Under the pieces are notes generated by a model, which did not search any database, was not told where the DNA came from, and saw nothing but the letters and a program-made list of their open reading frames with translations. The position numbers were made by a program, and so were the translations under genes. Below, piece by piece: positions 7,600 through 16,888 of a DNA stretch of 64,000 nucleotides (position 1 is the stretch's first letter; every line of letters begins with the position of its first letter). Location of the stretch: positions 124,001 through 188,000 of the forward strand of contig NZ_SMFN01000002.1 in NCBI RefSeq assembly GCF_004349135.1, in the 5' to 3' direction. This DNA comes from Flavobacterium sandaracinum (GTDB lineage: Bacteria > Bacteroidota > Bacteroidia > Flavobacteriales > Flavobacteriaceae).

Positions 7600-8040
7600 C
7601 TAGAATCTATTTGTAGATAAAATAAGTTGCATTCCAGGATATTGAACATCTTGTTGATCTTCAGCTGTAATAAATATTTTTGAAGGTTCAAAAGAGGTAA
7701 CAGTTTCAAAACTCGCTTTAAGTTTTGAAGACATAAAGCCTGTATCGCTTTTTATTTGTCCAATATTTTTAACAAGAGATTCTTCTGTTTCCATCCAAAC
7801 TACATACACATTTTTTGAAGGTTGTAATCTGGTTACTTCTGCTAAATTTGATATCTTTATTTTAATAGAATAATTTTTATTGCTATCCTTTTTAACGCTT
7901 ACATTCCCTTTTGCTGCAGGAACAATTGACGAATTTTGAAAAGCAACATTTTTTCCGCAGGAAGAAAATGATACAATTAGAAGAATTGCTGCTACACCTA
8001 AGAACAATTTTTTAATACTTAATTTTAATTGAATTGGCAT
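7600..8040 (-). CDS. Hypothetical lipoprotein
   Basis: A 146-residue exported protein. Residues 9-28 form the signal helix (IKKLFLGVAAILLIVSFSSC) and Cys28, after FSS, is the predicted lipidation site. The mature part is a beta-rich domain (NYSIKIKISNLAEV, KNVYVVWMETEE, SSKLKASFETVTSFEPSKIFITAED). This suggests a small immunoglobulin-like or anti-sigma-like beta sandwich. The residues VVWMETEE and the closing PGMQLILSTN recur in a Flavobacterium family of unknown function (weak recollection). It has no operon partner within 120 bp. Confidence 0.7.
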   Translation of the reverse strand: MPIQLKLSIKKLFLGVAAILLIVSFSSCGKNVAFQNSSIVPAAKGNVSVKKDSNKNYSIKIKISNLAEVTRLQPSKNVYVVWMETEESLVKNIGQIKSDTGFMSSKLKASFETVTSFEPSKIFITAEDQQDVQYPGMQLILSTNRF

Positions 8041-8162
8041 GGTAATTTTTTTTGAGTTATTTTATCCTACAAAATTAAAGGAACAAATAATATAATAGCT
8101 TATATAAATATTTTAAAAAGTTATATTATTCACACCTAACCAGGCAATTCAAGCTATTACTT

Positions 8163-8384
8163 TCACACTTTTTTGTTAATTCCAGCTACTAACAAAACGA
8201 CTCCTCCTACGGCGAGTACAATGCCAATTATTGGTGGCCAAGTGATGGGGTGATTTACTTCTTTATTGATCTCTATGGGTCCTATATCTACCACTTTTTC
8301 GGTGGTTGTGAAATTAAAGCTATTGTAAAACAGCATTATTGTCCCTAATATAATTAGGATGATTCCGATACTTTTTGATTTCAT
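8163..8384 (-). CDS. Two-helix small membrane protein
   Basis: A 73-residue protein with two membrane segments, SIGIILIILGTIMLFYNSF (residues 5-23) and PIIGIVLAVGGVVLLVAGI (51-69). Between them is a short polar, probably periplasmic loop (TTEKVVDIGPIEINKEVNH) and the end is a KK tail. The length, the 'G.iLI.lGi..L.y..f..tt.ekvvDiGP.ei' pattern and position in a stress cluster match small DUF-type membrane proteins found across Bacteroidota. Function is unknown. It lies 38 bp after the gene at 8423-8809 and may share its transcript. Confidence 0.8.
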   Translation of the reverse strand: MKSKSIGIILIILGTIMLFYNSFNFTTTEKVVDIGPIEINKEVNHPITWPPIIGIVLAVGGVVLLVAGINKKV

Positions 8385-8422
8385 TTTTACAACTATTTAT
8401 TTTATTTAAAGTAATTTCTGGA

Positions 8423-8809
8423 TTATGCGCCAGAGAAATATTCTTTGACAAAATTGTGCTGCTGATTCACAGTCATCTTATCGGTATGCTTAATTTCAAA
8501 TTTTATTTTTAAAAAGCGCTCATCTTCACTTAAGAGATCGAAGAGTTCAATTTTCGCATCAGTTGGTCCAAAAAGAATGACACGCTTATAATTTTTAACC
8601 GTTTCTCCAATTTTTTTATAATAATCGTAGAGTAGTTTTTTTTCTTTCTCCTTCATTAAATTTGTAGGCTTTGACAAATGCGTATTTTTGTCTTTTAATG
8701 CAAAATCTGATTCAATAGTTTCAATCTCAAAATGCTTAGAGGTAAATTCCATTAGATGAGCAAAGGAATGATCCATCCAAATACCCAATTTTTTTTTAGT
8801 TGTTATCAT
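8423..8809 (-). CDS. Conserved hypothetical protein, possible eRF1-like fold
   Basis: A 128-residue soluble protein. It begins with KKLGIWMDHSFAHLMEF, a strand carrying D13 and H14, and later has KRVILFGPTDAKIELFDLL followed by KIKFEIKHTDKMTVNQQHNFVKEYF. The alternation of a 'GIWxDHxxA' strand, a 'vilFGPt.AK.eL...L' Rossmann-like helix entry and a 'T...aDkMT..Q' end resembles host-attachment / bacterial eRF1-like proteins. That is a fold-level impression, not a firm family call. The gene is 38 bp upstream of the two-helix membrane protein gene, in the same direction, and may form a two-gene unit. Confidence 0.7.
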   Translation of the reverse strand: MITTKKKLGIWMDHSFAHLMEFTSKHFEIETIESDFALKDKNTHLSKPTNLMKEKEKKLLYDYYKKIGETVKNYKRVILFGPTDAKIELFDLLSEDERFLKIKFEIKHTDKMTVNQQHNFVKEYFSGA

Positions 8810-9100
8810 GATTTTTTTCTTGGATTAATCAATGCTACGTGGTTCAGCATTAACGAATAATGGATAATTTATAATAACCTAAATTTCAGTCATTTGCTTA
8901 TTAAAATTGTTATATAAATTTATAATAAAATTGTATAATTCACAGGTTTCTCATAAATTAGAGGTCAATATAATTTAAAATTAAATCGAAGAACAGGATA
9001 ATTTAAACTACGCTTTTATGTGAAAATTTAGTTTTAAACGATGGGAATAACGGGTAAGATGTTTTTTATTTTGCTTTATATCTCAAATGCTCTAAAACAA

Positions 9101-9131
9101 AAAAAGAGGACTGTTGTTTCCAACAGCCCTC
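9101..9131 (-). terminator. Intrinsic terminator of the OmpA-family gene
   Basis: The stem is 9106-9116 / 9121-9131 (GAGGACTGTTG / CAACAGCCCTC). The single mismatch on the plus strand becomes a G-U pair in minus-strand RNA, and the loop there reads GAAA, a stable tetraloop. The minus-strand U-tract comes from the A-run at 9099-9105. It lies 32 bp past the stop at 9164. Confidence 0.88.
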
Positions 9132-9163
9132 AATTAACCAAACCAAAACCCAACCAAATCTTC

Positions 9164-10549
9164 TTATTTTTCGTAAGTCATTTTCAACTCTACTCTTCTG
9201 TTTTTTGCACGTCCAATAGCCGTTGCATTTGTTGCGATAGGTTTACTTTCACCGTATCCAATTGCTGTTACTCTTGCTCCAGAGATTCCTTTTTCCATCA
9301 AATAATTTTTAACGGATTCAGTACGTCTTTGAGATAATTCTAAATTAAAAGCATCACTACCATTGCTGTCAGCATGACCTTCAATAACTAAGTTTGAAGC
9401 ATCGTATTTATTTATTAGACTTACTAATTCATCTAATTGTACTAATGAACCAACTTTTAATTTGTCGCTATTGTTTTCAAAGAATATTTTACTTCCTAAG
9501 TACGTAATTCTTTCAACATCTTGTTTTGTGATTTCTGGACATCCTTTGTTTTCCATAGTTCCTTTAACAGTAGGACAACGGTCATCTATATCAGCTACAC
9601 CATCTCCATCAGTATCCGGGCAACCATTTAAACTTGCAGGACCAGCTACATCAGGACAACGATCTAAGTCATTTTGTATTCCATCTTGGTCATTATCCAT
9701 AGGACAACCTGTAGCGTCAACTTTTGTTCCTGCTTTAGTATCTGGACATTTATCATTTATGTCTGCTACTCCATCATTATCTGAATCAGGACAGCCATTT
9801 AATAATGCAGTTCCTGCAACATCTGGACAAGTGTCTAAATAATCAGCAACTCCATCTTTGTCTCTGTCTAATGGACAACCATTTTCATCAACAACTATAC
9901 CCGCTGGAGTATCAGGACACATATCTTTGTGATCAGCTACACCATCATTGTCAGCATCTTTTTTCTCTCCTAAATTGAAAGTCAATCCCGCCATATGAGA
10001 AAGGTAAGCATCTTTTTTGCCATTATCATTAACACCGTCTCTTCGGTCTTTATTAGAAAAACTGAACGTTTCTTGTAAATTAAGTGTAATGACATCACTC
10101 AATTTGAAATTCAATCCACCACCTGCAGTAGGCAAGGCGTAATCAATTCTGTCTTGATCAAAATTTACGTCATTATCAAATAAAATAGCACCAACTCCTG
10201 CAAAAGCATAAGGTCTAACTATGGATTCTGGACCTGTCATGTTAAATCTTAAATTCAATGCTACAGAATTAAAGTCACTCTTGAAACTTCTTAAAGGTCC
10301 GTCGTTGTATCCAATAGTTCCTTTTGAAGCTAAAAAATTCAAATCAAAATAGCGACCCAAGTAGCGCGAAACTGAAATACCTCCAAAACCATAAAACGCT
10401 TTATCAGTCTTATAAAAATTATTTCCTAAATCACCTTGATATTGTGTCACACCACTATGAAGACCAATGTTCCATTTCTTGTCCTCAGTTTGCGCTTTTG
10501 CGATAAATGTAAATGCTAAGCAAGTACATACTAATAGGATTTTTTTCAT
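9164..10549 (-). CDS. OmpA-family protein with thrombospondin type 3 repeats
   Basis: A 461-residue outer-membrane protein. Residues 1-19 are a signal peptide. An N-terminal beta-barrel of about 170 residues follows (IGLHSGVTQYQGDLGNNFY start, AGLTFNLGEKK end). Then come about five calcium-binding TSP3 repeats (DADNDGVADHKDMCPDTP, DKDGVADYLDTCPD, DSDNDGVADINDKCPD and others, about 198-335). The C-terminal OmpA peptidoglycan-binding domain is at about 345-460, with VIEGHADSNGSDAFNLELSQ and RTESVKNYL. The protein links the outer membrane to the cell wall (established for the family). It is monocistronic, with its own strong terminator. Confidence 0.95.
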   Translation of the reverse strand: MKKILLVCTCLAFTFIAKAQTEDKKWNIGLHSGVTQYQGDLGNNFYKTDKAFYGFGGISVSRYLGRYFDLNFLASKGTIGYNDGPLRSFKSDFNSVALNLRFNMTGPESIVRPYAFAGVGAILFDNDVNFDQDRIDYALPTAGGGLNFKLSDVITLNLQETFSFSNKDRRDGVNDNGKKDAYLSHMAGLTFNLGEKKDADNDGVADHKDMCPDTPAGIVVDENGCPLDRDKDGVADYLDTCPDVAGTALLNGCPDSDNDGVADINDKCPDTKAGTKVDATGCPMDNDQDGIQNDLDRCPDVAGPASLNGCPDTDGDGVADIDDRCPTVKGTMENKGCPEITKQDVERITYLGSKIFFENNSDKLKVGSLVQLDELVSLINKYDASNLVIEGHADSNGSDAFNLELSQRRTESVKNYLMEKGISGARVTAIGYGESKPIATNATAIGRAKNRRVELKMTYEK

Positions 10550-10992
10550 TATTATTTATGTTAAATTATTTCCTGCAAAGGTGATCAGCAGGGTGATTTT
10601 ATTTGTTATAGAACTATTGTAATAAATTATATATTTCCCACATTTATGCTTGTTTACTATCTAATGACCAACTTTTTTGATAAAAAATAGAACCATTTAG
10701 AAACAGTATTCTCATTGAACTGCTCTAGGATACTATACTGAAAGTAGGCTATTAAAAGGATTTTAATTTTTTAAAAAAAACAAGGGGCTTAATTATGAAA
10801 AATAGTTAAAATCAAAATTCAAAACCCATTTTACTGCATATAAATAATGCTGTTGAAAATCGATTTCTGAGATTATTTTAAGTTATGCAACAGTTTTAAG
10901 AAGTAAATGTATTTACACAACGTTAACTTCTTAAAACTAGTTAGCTTCTGGTGCTCCAATCTCCATTTATTCGAACGTATTTAGTAAATAAT
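10550..10992. other. Gene-free spacer between dps and the OmpA gene
   Basis: 443 bp with no supportable gene. It contains the OmpA upstream region and a 13-bp inverted repeat at 10892-10938 (separate entry). The remainder is AT-rich with no clear signal. Confidence 0.5.
10892..10938. repeat. 13-bp perfect inverted repeat downstream of dps
   Basis: AGTTTTAAGAAGT (10892-10904) pairs with ACTTCTTAAAACT (10926-10938) around a 21-base loop, 55 bp past the dps stop. There is no T-tract on either side, so it is not a classical terminator. It could stabilise the dps transcript end or bind a protein. Confidence 0.6.
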
Positions 10993-11466
10993 TTATTCTA
11001 AATACCTTCTCAATGTCCAAGCCATTGTCTCGTGATCTTGCATTAAACCAGTTAGGAAATCTGCAGTTCCTGCATCTTTATTTTCATCTGCACTGAGATC
11101 TACATCTTTTCGCAATTGTACAATTAGTGTTTCATGATCCTCCACTAATTCTTTAAGCATTTCTTTTTGGGCGGGATATTGATTTGGAGATTCTTTGATT
11201 ACAGTTAATTCCGAAAACTCTTTCATTGTACCAATAGTCTTTCCCCCTAATTTGCTAATACGCTCTGCAGCTTCATCAATTGATACTTCCAGCTGCGTAT
11301 ATTGACCTTCAAATAACTTATGAAGTTCCATGAAGCTTTGACCCGATACGTTCCAATGAAATTTTCTTAATTTAATGTATAAGGTCATTTCATTTGCTAA
11401 AATGGAGGATAGGATTTTAATACTGTTTTTTAAATGTGCCTCTGTAATTCCGATTTGAACTTTCAT
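10993..11466 (-). CDS. dps: Dps-family ferroxidase / DNA-protection protein
   Basis: A 157-residue ferritin-like protein. Helix A carries KLRKFHWNVSGQSFMELHK and helix B SIDEAAERI. The ferroxidase ligands H37, H49, D64 and E68 are all present, with the same spacing as H31, H43, D58 and E62 of Listeria Dps (family knowledge). The N-terminal tail is short, so DNA binding by a lysine-rich tail is not evident and iron/peroxide detoxification is the safer role. Dps oligomerises to a 12-mer in the cytoplasm and is induced by oxidative stress and starvation. The gene is isolated, with 967 bp of non-coding DNA upstream. Confidence 0.95.
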   Translation of the reverse strand: MKVQIGITEAHLKNSIKILSSILANEMTLYIKLRKFHWNVSGQSFMELHKLFEGQYTQLEVSIDEAAERISKLGGKTIGTMKEFSELTVIKESPNQYPAQKEMLKELVEDHETLIVQLRKDVDLSADENKDAGTADFLTGLMQDHETMAWTLRRYLE

Positions 11467-12433
11467 ATTTTTTAGATTTTGTTTATTCTACAATGAGTTT
11501 TTAGAAAATAATTAGCTTTTCTTGACGTGAGGGACTTTTTATCAACATTCCTTTTGATAAATAAATCACTACACAAAGGTTATTTTATTCCTTTAATAAA
11601 GTATTACAGAATTACATTATTAATTTACATTTTTTACACTTTGTTAAATGTAAAATACTATTTATTAATGTTTTGTGGAATTTTAATCACTATTTAGATA
11701 CTACTAATAAATTGTAAAATGCATTTTAAACTCCGTTGTTTTCCTTGTTTTAAAAAGAGTTAATTAGAAAGTATTTTGTAAAAAGTTAGGCTATTGAGAC
11801 CTGATTTGTTAAATAGATTTTTTGGGCTACTTATAAGAGTTTAACGTCTTCTAAAAATTGTCTAATCGTTTTTTTTCCATGATTATTCCGAGACTTCCAG
11901 CTTGATAGTTCATGAGGACCGCCTTTATGACTTCAGTGAAAATTTGTTGTATGTTTTATTAACCCCAAGAATTAATCATTTTGATTCTTCTTGAATAACA
12001 ATTGTTTCCTTTTTATAACGGCAGCGGGTGTATGGGAGGATCATTAGTTAATTTAGTAAACATGGTAGAAATTGTTAAGTAAAATTATGATCAGAGGAAA
12101 AATAAATTGGATTGGTAGTAAATGGACTTGCTTATTTATGCTTAATTCCTTGCGGAAAATTAAAATTTATTCAATACCAGAAAGGCAGGAAGGTTATTAG
12201 GTGGTGCTAAACTTCGAATCGGTTGCCCATTTCGATTGCTCTGTCAAAAACCAGGGCTAATGTGAAATGGTTTGGTTGAAAAGAGAGTCTTTCAGAATTA
12301 TTTTTAAATAATTTAAAAAACAATCTTTTCAATCACCTTAAAAGTATATTAAATGAGATCTATTTTTTTCCATTCTTTTGGTCAAAACTCAGCTGCTAGA
12401 AAAAAAACCTTTTTATTTACAATTATTTTAATA
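11467..12433. other. Long gene-free region upstream of dps
   Basis: 967 bp without a supportable gene. Short open stretches, for example a 37-codon frame from about 12087 on the plus strand, lack a ribosome-binding site and resemble no known protein. The stretch around 12018-12085 is richer in GC than its surroundings and may be decayed coding DNA, but no family can be named. The dps promoter should lie near 11470-11560. Confidence 0.45.
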
Positions 12434-13522
12434 TCAAATTTTATAGACTGGATAATCTGTATATCCTTTTGCATCAGCGGTGTAAAACAAATCCATATCA
12501 AGGTCCTGGGATAAAGGCCAATCATTTTGCAATCTTTCTACTAAATCTGGATTATTTATGTAGGGTCTTCCAAAAGCAACGAGATCTGTAAGTCCGCTAT
12601 TCAATGCAGATTCCGCACTTTCTTTATCATAACCACCACAGGTAATCAAGGTATTATTAAAATTATGACGAATCAATTTTTTAATTGCTAATGGTACAGC
12701 TGGAGCACCCATAGCAGAATGATCAACAAGATGAATATAAGCAACATCTAATTTATTTAATTCCTTAGATAAGTAGTCATACGTAGCCTCTATTTCAGGA
12801 TAATGCGGCATATCACTGGCTACACCATAAGGCGATAGGCGAATTCCCGTTTTTTCTTTTCCAATAGCTTTGGCAACCGCTGTTACAACTTCAATCACAA
12901 ATTTGCAACGGTTTTCTATACTTCCTCCATATTCATCAGTTCGGATGTTGCTTATTGGAGATAGAAACTCTTCTAGTAAATACCCATTGGCAGCATGTAA
13001 TTCGACACCATCAAATCCGGCAAATAAAGCATTCTCAGCTGCAGAAATAAATTCTGTTTTTGCATGTATGATATCTTGTAATGTCATTTCATGGGGAACA
13101 ACAAAGTCTTGCAATCCACTCGCATCAGTCCACATTTGCCCCGCAGCTTTGACCTGTGATGGAGCAAGTATTTGAGCATTTTTCGTCATATTAAGCGGAT
13201 GACTTATTCTTCCTGAATGCATTAATTGGACGAATATTCTTCCTCCATTTCTATGAACGGCGCCTGTTGTTGCTTTCCAGCCTTCTACTTGTTCCGCATT
13301 AAAAATACCTGGTATTCTAGCATATCCCAAACCATTTGGCGAAGGTGATGTCCCTTCCGTTATGATTAGTCCTGCAGTGGAGCGTTGCTCGTAATAAGTG
13401 GCTATTAATTCATTGGGAACATTTCCTATCGCTCTGCATCGTGTCATTGGAGCCATTACGATTCTATTTTTTAAATCGATAGAACCCACTTTTTTTGGTT
13501 TAAATAATTCGTAATTTTTCAT
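12434..13522 (-). CDS. Old Yellow Enzyme family alkene reductase
   Basis: A 362-residue FMN-dependent TIM-barrel oxidoreductase of the NemA/OYE family, reducing activated C=C bonds or nitro/maleimide compounds with NADPH. The start VGSIDLKNRIVMAPMTRCRA has the classical OYE N-terminal motif. FMN and substrate residues are visible in VQLMHSGRISHP, in HAANGYLLEEFLSPISNIRTDEYGGSIENR (substrate-binding His/Asn and FMN loop) and in the phosphate-binding end ITCGGYDKESAE...VAFGRPYINNPDLV. Length and order fit the family. It stands alone, 438 bp from the next gene. Confidence 0.94.
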   Translation of the reverse strand: MKNYELFKPKKVGSIDLKNRIVMAPMTRCRAIGNVPNELIATYYEQRSTAGLIITEGTSPSPNGLGYARIPGIFNAEQVEGWKATTGAVHRNGGRIFVQLMHSGRISHPLNMTKNAQILAPSQVKAAGQMWTDASGLQDFVVPHEMTLQDIIHAKTEFISAAENALFAGFDGVELHAANGYLLEEFLSPISNIRTDEYGGSIENRCKFVIEVVTAVAKAIGKEKTGIRLSPYGVASDMPHYPEIEATYDYLSKELNKLDVAYIHLVDHSAMGAPAVPLAIKKLIRHNFNNTLITCGGYDKESAESALNSGLTDLVAFGRPYINNPDLVERLQNDWPLSQDLDMDLFYTADAKGYTDYPVYKI

Positions 13523-13960
13523 GTTTTTTTATTGTTATGTTGCTAATATAAAGGTAATTATATTAAATGATTTGTTTTTTAAAACCAACAAAATTTAATG
13601 TATTGCTGCTCTATAAAGCTCCTTTTCATTTTAATACCTTCAGAAAACTCGTTTCCATATTTACTTGCGATGAAATTTTGCTTAGAAAACCACTGCTCAG
13701 AAAAATATATTTTAAACGAGATTTCTTAAAGTATTAAACTATAGTAATCTAAATTTTTAGTAAACTAACGCCTAATTATTTATTCCTTTTTTTACATCAA
13801 GTTAGATCACATGGGTTAAAATTATGAATACTGGATGTCTAACTCGTGTAGTTAGACCATTGCAAAATCCTTTATATTCTAGATGCCGTTTCGCTATTCA
13901 GAGATATCAGAAATGTGGCTACTGAACAAAATTTAATCATTGTGTTCTTTAAAGTGAACG
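13523..13960. other. Gene-free spacer between aldehyde dehydrogenase and OYE genes
   Basis: 438 bp with no supportable gene or strong inverted repeat. It must hold the OYE promoter near its left end and the aldehyde dehydrogenase transcript end near its right. Confidence 0.45.
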
Positions 13961-15343
13961 CTATAGTGGATCTGAAATTCCGCTAATACGGATGAGTTTT
14001 TTATTAACAAATTCCTGAATTCCTAATTCAGACAATTCTCTTCCATAACCAGAACTTTTTGTGCCTCCAAAAGGTAAATCAGCCTGCGTCCCAGTGGGAT
14101 GATTGATGAATACCATTCCAGTATCAATTTGGTTAGCCATTTTTTCTCCACGTTTGATGTCTTTGGTAAAAATGGAACAACCTAGTCCAAAATCAGAATC
14201 ATTTGCTAAGACAATCGCAGCTTCTTCATTTTTTACTCTGTAAAAAGACGCGACAGGTCCGAATATTTCTTCGTAATAAGCAGGTATTTCCGGTTTTAAA
14301 TCAGTTAAAATAGTCGGTAGTACAAAAGCTCCTGGCAAATCAGCACGTGTTCCTCCTAATAAAATAGTAGCACCTGCATCAACGGATCTTCTTATCTGGT
14401 CAATGATGGTTACTGCCGCTTCCTCGCTGCTCATTGGTCCTAATTCGGTTCTCGGATCCATCGGATCCCCAATAATTAAGTTTGATAACTTTTCTTTGAA
14501 TTTTTCAATAAATTCATCTGCTATAGCTTCTACGGCAATGAATCTTTTAGAAGCCACACAACTTTGACCATTGTTGTTAATTCTACCTACCACTGCCCAT
14601 TCTACTGTTTTGTCAATATCAGCATCTTCCAGAATTATGAAAGCATCACTGCCACCCAATTCCAAAACGGACTTTTTTAAAGCGCTTCCGGCTTCAGCGG
14701 CAATACTGGCTCCAGCTGCTTCACTTCCGGTTAGCGAAACTCCTTTTATTCTTTTATCAGAAACCAAAGCTGATGCTCGTTTTCCAGAAATAAATAAATT
14801 CGTATAAATCCCATTTGGCGCTCCAGCTTCCTTAAATAATTCTTCAATTGCAATTGCGCATTGTGGCACCATGGAAGCGTGTTTTACCACTACTGTGTTT
14901 CCTACCATAAGGTTGGGAGCGGCAAATCTGGCCACTTGATAGAACGGGAAATTCCATGGTTCGACACCAAGAATGACACCTATAGGACTGGATTTTATGT
15001 AAGCGCTACCGTTTTCTGGTTCTAGAGGCTTGTCAGCCAAAAAGGTCTTTGCATTTGTAGCATAATAATCAAAAATAGAAGCACTTAACAAAATTTCACC
15101 TTCGGCCTGAGCAATTAATTTACCCATTTCTAAAGTTATTAATGTAGCTAACTGTTCTTTTTTTTCTCGCATTAAAGAAGCTACTTTGTGAAGTATTTGA
15201 GCACGTTCATCGTAGCACGTTTCTTTCCATGAAGTAAATGCTTTTGCCGATTTAGAAAGTAACAAATCAACAGTTTTTTCAGTCATTTCATCAAAGGCAC
15301 TACCGACTTTATTAGTATAAGGATTAACAGTTTGAATAGCCAT
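13961..15343 (-). CDS. NAD(P)-dependent succinate-semialdehyde dehydrogenase family protein
   Basis: A 460-residue aldehyde dehydrogenase. The catalytic cysteine is C262 in NNNGQSCVASKRF and the general base E228 in VLELGGSDAF; the cofactor motif GVSLTGSEAAG is at about 201-211. The closing 'PFGGTKSSGYGRELSELGIQEFVNKKLI' is characteristic of the shorter GabD/Sad-type semialdehyde dehydrogenases of this group. The likely reaction is succinate semialdehyde to succinate, though other short aldehydes are possible. It starts 24 bp after the truncated YciE-like gene and may be co-transcribed with it. Confidence 0.93.
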   Translation of the reverse strand: MAIQTVNPYTNKVGSAFDEMTEKTVDLLLSKSAKAFTSWKETCYDERAQILHKVASLMREKKEQLATLITLEMGKLIAQAEGEILLSASIFDYYATNAKTFLADKPLEPENGSAYIKSSPIGVILGVEPWNFPFYQVARFAAPNLMVGNTVVVKHASMVPQCAIAIEELFKEAGAPNGIYTNLFISGKRASALVSDKRIKGVSLTGSEAAGASIAAEAGSALKKSVLELGGSDAFIILEDADIDKTVEWAVVGRINNNGQSCVASKRFIAVEAIADEFIEKFKEKLSNLIIGDPMDPRTELGPMSSEEAAVTIIDQIRRSVDAGATILLGGTRADLPGAFVLPTILTDLKPEIPAYYEEIFGPVASFYRVKNEEAAIVLANDSDFGLGCSIFTKDIKRGEKMANQIDTGMVFINHPTGTQADLPFGGTKSSGYGRELSELGIQEFVNKKLIRISGISDPL

Positions 15344-15367
15344 TTTTTATATATTTAGAATTATTAG

Positions 15368-15718
15368 TTATGTTTTTTTTATGTTTTTTGCGTTTGAGGA
15401 TAAGCCGTACATAGCTTCATATTTTAAAACAATATTCGATTCACCTATTGAATTAAAAAAATCTTCAAGACGCTTAATATGATCCATTGTAAATTGTAAG
15501 TGTACTTTGAGTGCATTTGATAATTCTTCAGTAGCTGCGTTTTTTATCAATATGGGAATGGAAATTATTAATGCCTTTTCTGAAAAGTATATTTCTTTTA
15601 ATTCCTCCATAAATATATTTCGACAGCTACTTTTAGTTTCAATAACAGATTCGTTCAAAATCACTTTCTCTTTTTGCAAAATTATTTTTTTATCGACTTT
15701 ATTTGTACTATTTTTCAT
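15368..15718 (-). CDS. YciE/YciF-like (DUF892) ferroxidase-family protein, C-terminally truncated
   Basis: A 116-residue protein. After a 30-residue basic leader, residues 34-105 match the first half of the DUF892 four-helix bundle: FMEELKEIYFSEKALIISIPILIKNAATEELSNALKVHLQFTMDHI, then RLEDFF and KYEAMYGL, where family members have K.ceAM.GL. Full-length relatives are about 160-180 residues and carry two further helices with metal ligands. Here the frame stops after SSNAKNIKKT and the aldehyde dehydrogenase starts 24 bp on, so the second half is missing. It may be a remnant or a reduced form. Normal metal-site function is unlikely. Confidence 0.7.
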   Translation of the reverse strand: MKNSTNKVDKKIILQKEKVILNESVIETKSSCRNIFMEELKEIYFSEKALIISIPILIKNAATEELSNALKVHLQFTMDHIKRLEDFFNSIGESNIVLKYEAMYGLSSNAKNIKKT

Positions 15719-16024
15719 TTGCTAATTGTTTTAGATAGTAGTTATATACTCTATGGTAAAGTTCACTTTTAAAGTCCGAAAATTCATTACACAATATTAT
15801 AAATGAGTTGCAATATTCACTGGTAGTAGTAGAAAATAAAATTTATTATTGGCGTTTTACTGTATTTTCTAATGATAGGTCGTTCTCAAAAAACACTATA
15901 CTTTTATACTAATGCTAGTAATTTGTTTACTATTTCTTTGACAGAAGATTTAAATTTTTGCTGTTGCTAATAAATTAAGCTAAAATATTTTGACTAAAAC
16001 CTAAATTTTATATTTCATTTGGAA

Positions 16025-16213
16025 CTAAGTAGTTGGACTTATTTATTGCCGTACTATAAAGTCATTGAAATACTATTTAACATAAAAAGTCATGTAAGCA
16101 TTAAACCTTAAATGACCTTATTATTGCTTACATTATCAGTCTTACACAAATGAAACTTCAATGACTTATATGGTAAAAAAAAATACGTCATTGTTTTATT
16201 CTTAGTACTTAAT
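16025..16213 (+). repeat. Family-A dispersed element, copy 1 (~190 bp)
   Basis: This stretch recurs at 21546-21731 (reverse strand) and 32463-32575 plus 32886-32930. Shared blocks include AAGTAGTTGGACTTATTTA at the start, TAAGCATTAAACCTTAAATG in the middle and CATTGTTTTATTCTTA at the end. Its ends are weakly inverted (CTAAGTAGTTGG against CTAAGCAATAAG in copy 2). AAGTCATTGAA and TTCAATGACTT form an internal 11-bp inverted pair in this copy. No coding capacity. Confidence 0.8.
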
Positions 16214-16801
16214 AATGTGGTTTTTAGCAAATATTTTGCGTTTATTTCGACCTCAATAAAGTTGTAAAATAAAAAGATGATGTTGAGTTATTGATTGATT
16301 CTAAAGAATGTAGAAATGAAAAACCAGTACAGTTATCAAGAAAAGATCTTGTTCGATTAAGAAGCAGAGCGAATATTTTTATTACCTACTTGGTTAATTG
16401 ACAACTATAATTTCATGTCGAAATAAGTCAATAATAGATGATAAATACAACCTTTCGCTTGACATTTTAAATTCGGAAATAGGAGTAGCTCATTTGTAGG
16501 TTGGTGCTACTGTTTTAAAATTTGGAATTATTTTGACTTTTTTATTTTTTAAAGATTTGTGTCTTTTTTGATTCTGATAATACTTTTAATTCTCAGTAAT
16601 TTTATTACCCTTTAATGATTCATACTTATTCTTTGATTGTTGAGATATACAGTAATTCTACTGTGCCATAAACACCATTATGATAATGTTGAACGGGTTT
16701 TATATATTTGTTAATCTCAATTTATTTGTCAGCAGATTTGCTTTATTATTGGCTAGTAATAAAAACTACTAGGAGAAGGTGTCTTAGACTTTTCGTGCCA
16801 T

Positions 16802-16837
16802 AAAAAAACCCCTAAATAGTGTTTGACTTTTTAGGGG
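16802..16837 (-). terminator. Intrinsic terminator of fumarylacetoacetase gene
   Basis: The stem is CCCCTAAA (16809-16816) / TTTAGGGG (16830-16837) with a 13-base loop. The A-run 16802-16808 gives the U-tract on the minus strand. It lies about 50 bp past the stop codon. Confidence 0.8.
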
Positions 16838-16888
16838 CGTTCCAAAAAGTTTAAATTTTCGGAGTTTAAGTTATCGTTTCTTAGTATT

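Larger units (their letters stand above)
15719..16888. other. Long gene-free region with one dispersed repeat
   Basis: 1,170 bp without a supportable gene. It contains family-A repeat copy 1 (16025-16213) and, at its right end, the fumarylacetoacetase terminator. The rest is AT-rich with many stops in all frames. The promoter of the YciE-like gene should lie just after 15719. Confidence 0.5.

Noticed and set aside
10892-10938. Terminator of dps
   Set aside because: The 13-bp stem has a 21-base loop and no U-tract on the minus strand, so it was listed as a repeat, not as a terminator.
12018-12200. Possible decayed gene in the long spacer upstream of dps
   Set aside because: A short stretch with Gly-rich codons (NGSGCMGGSLVN) and a 37-codon frame; too short, no recognisable family and no start signal.
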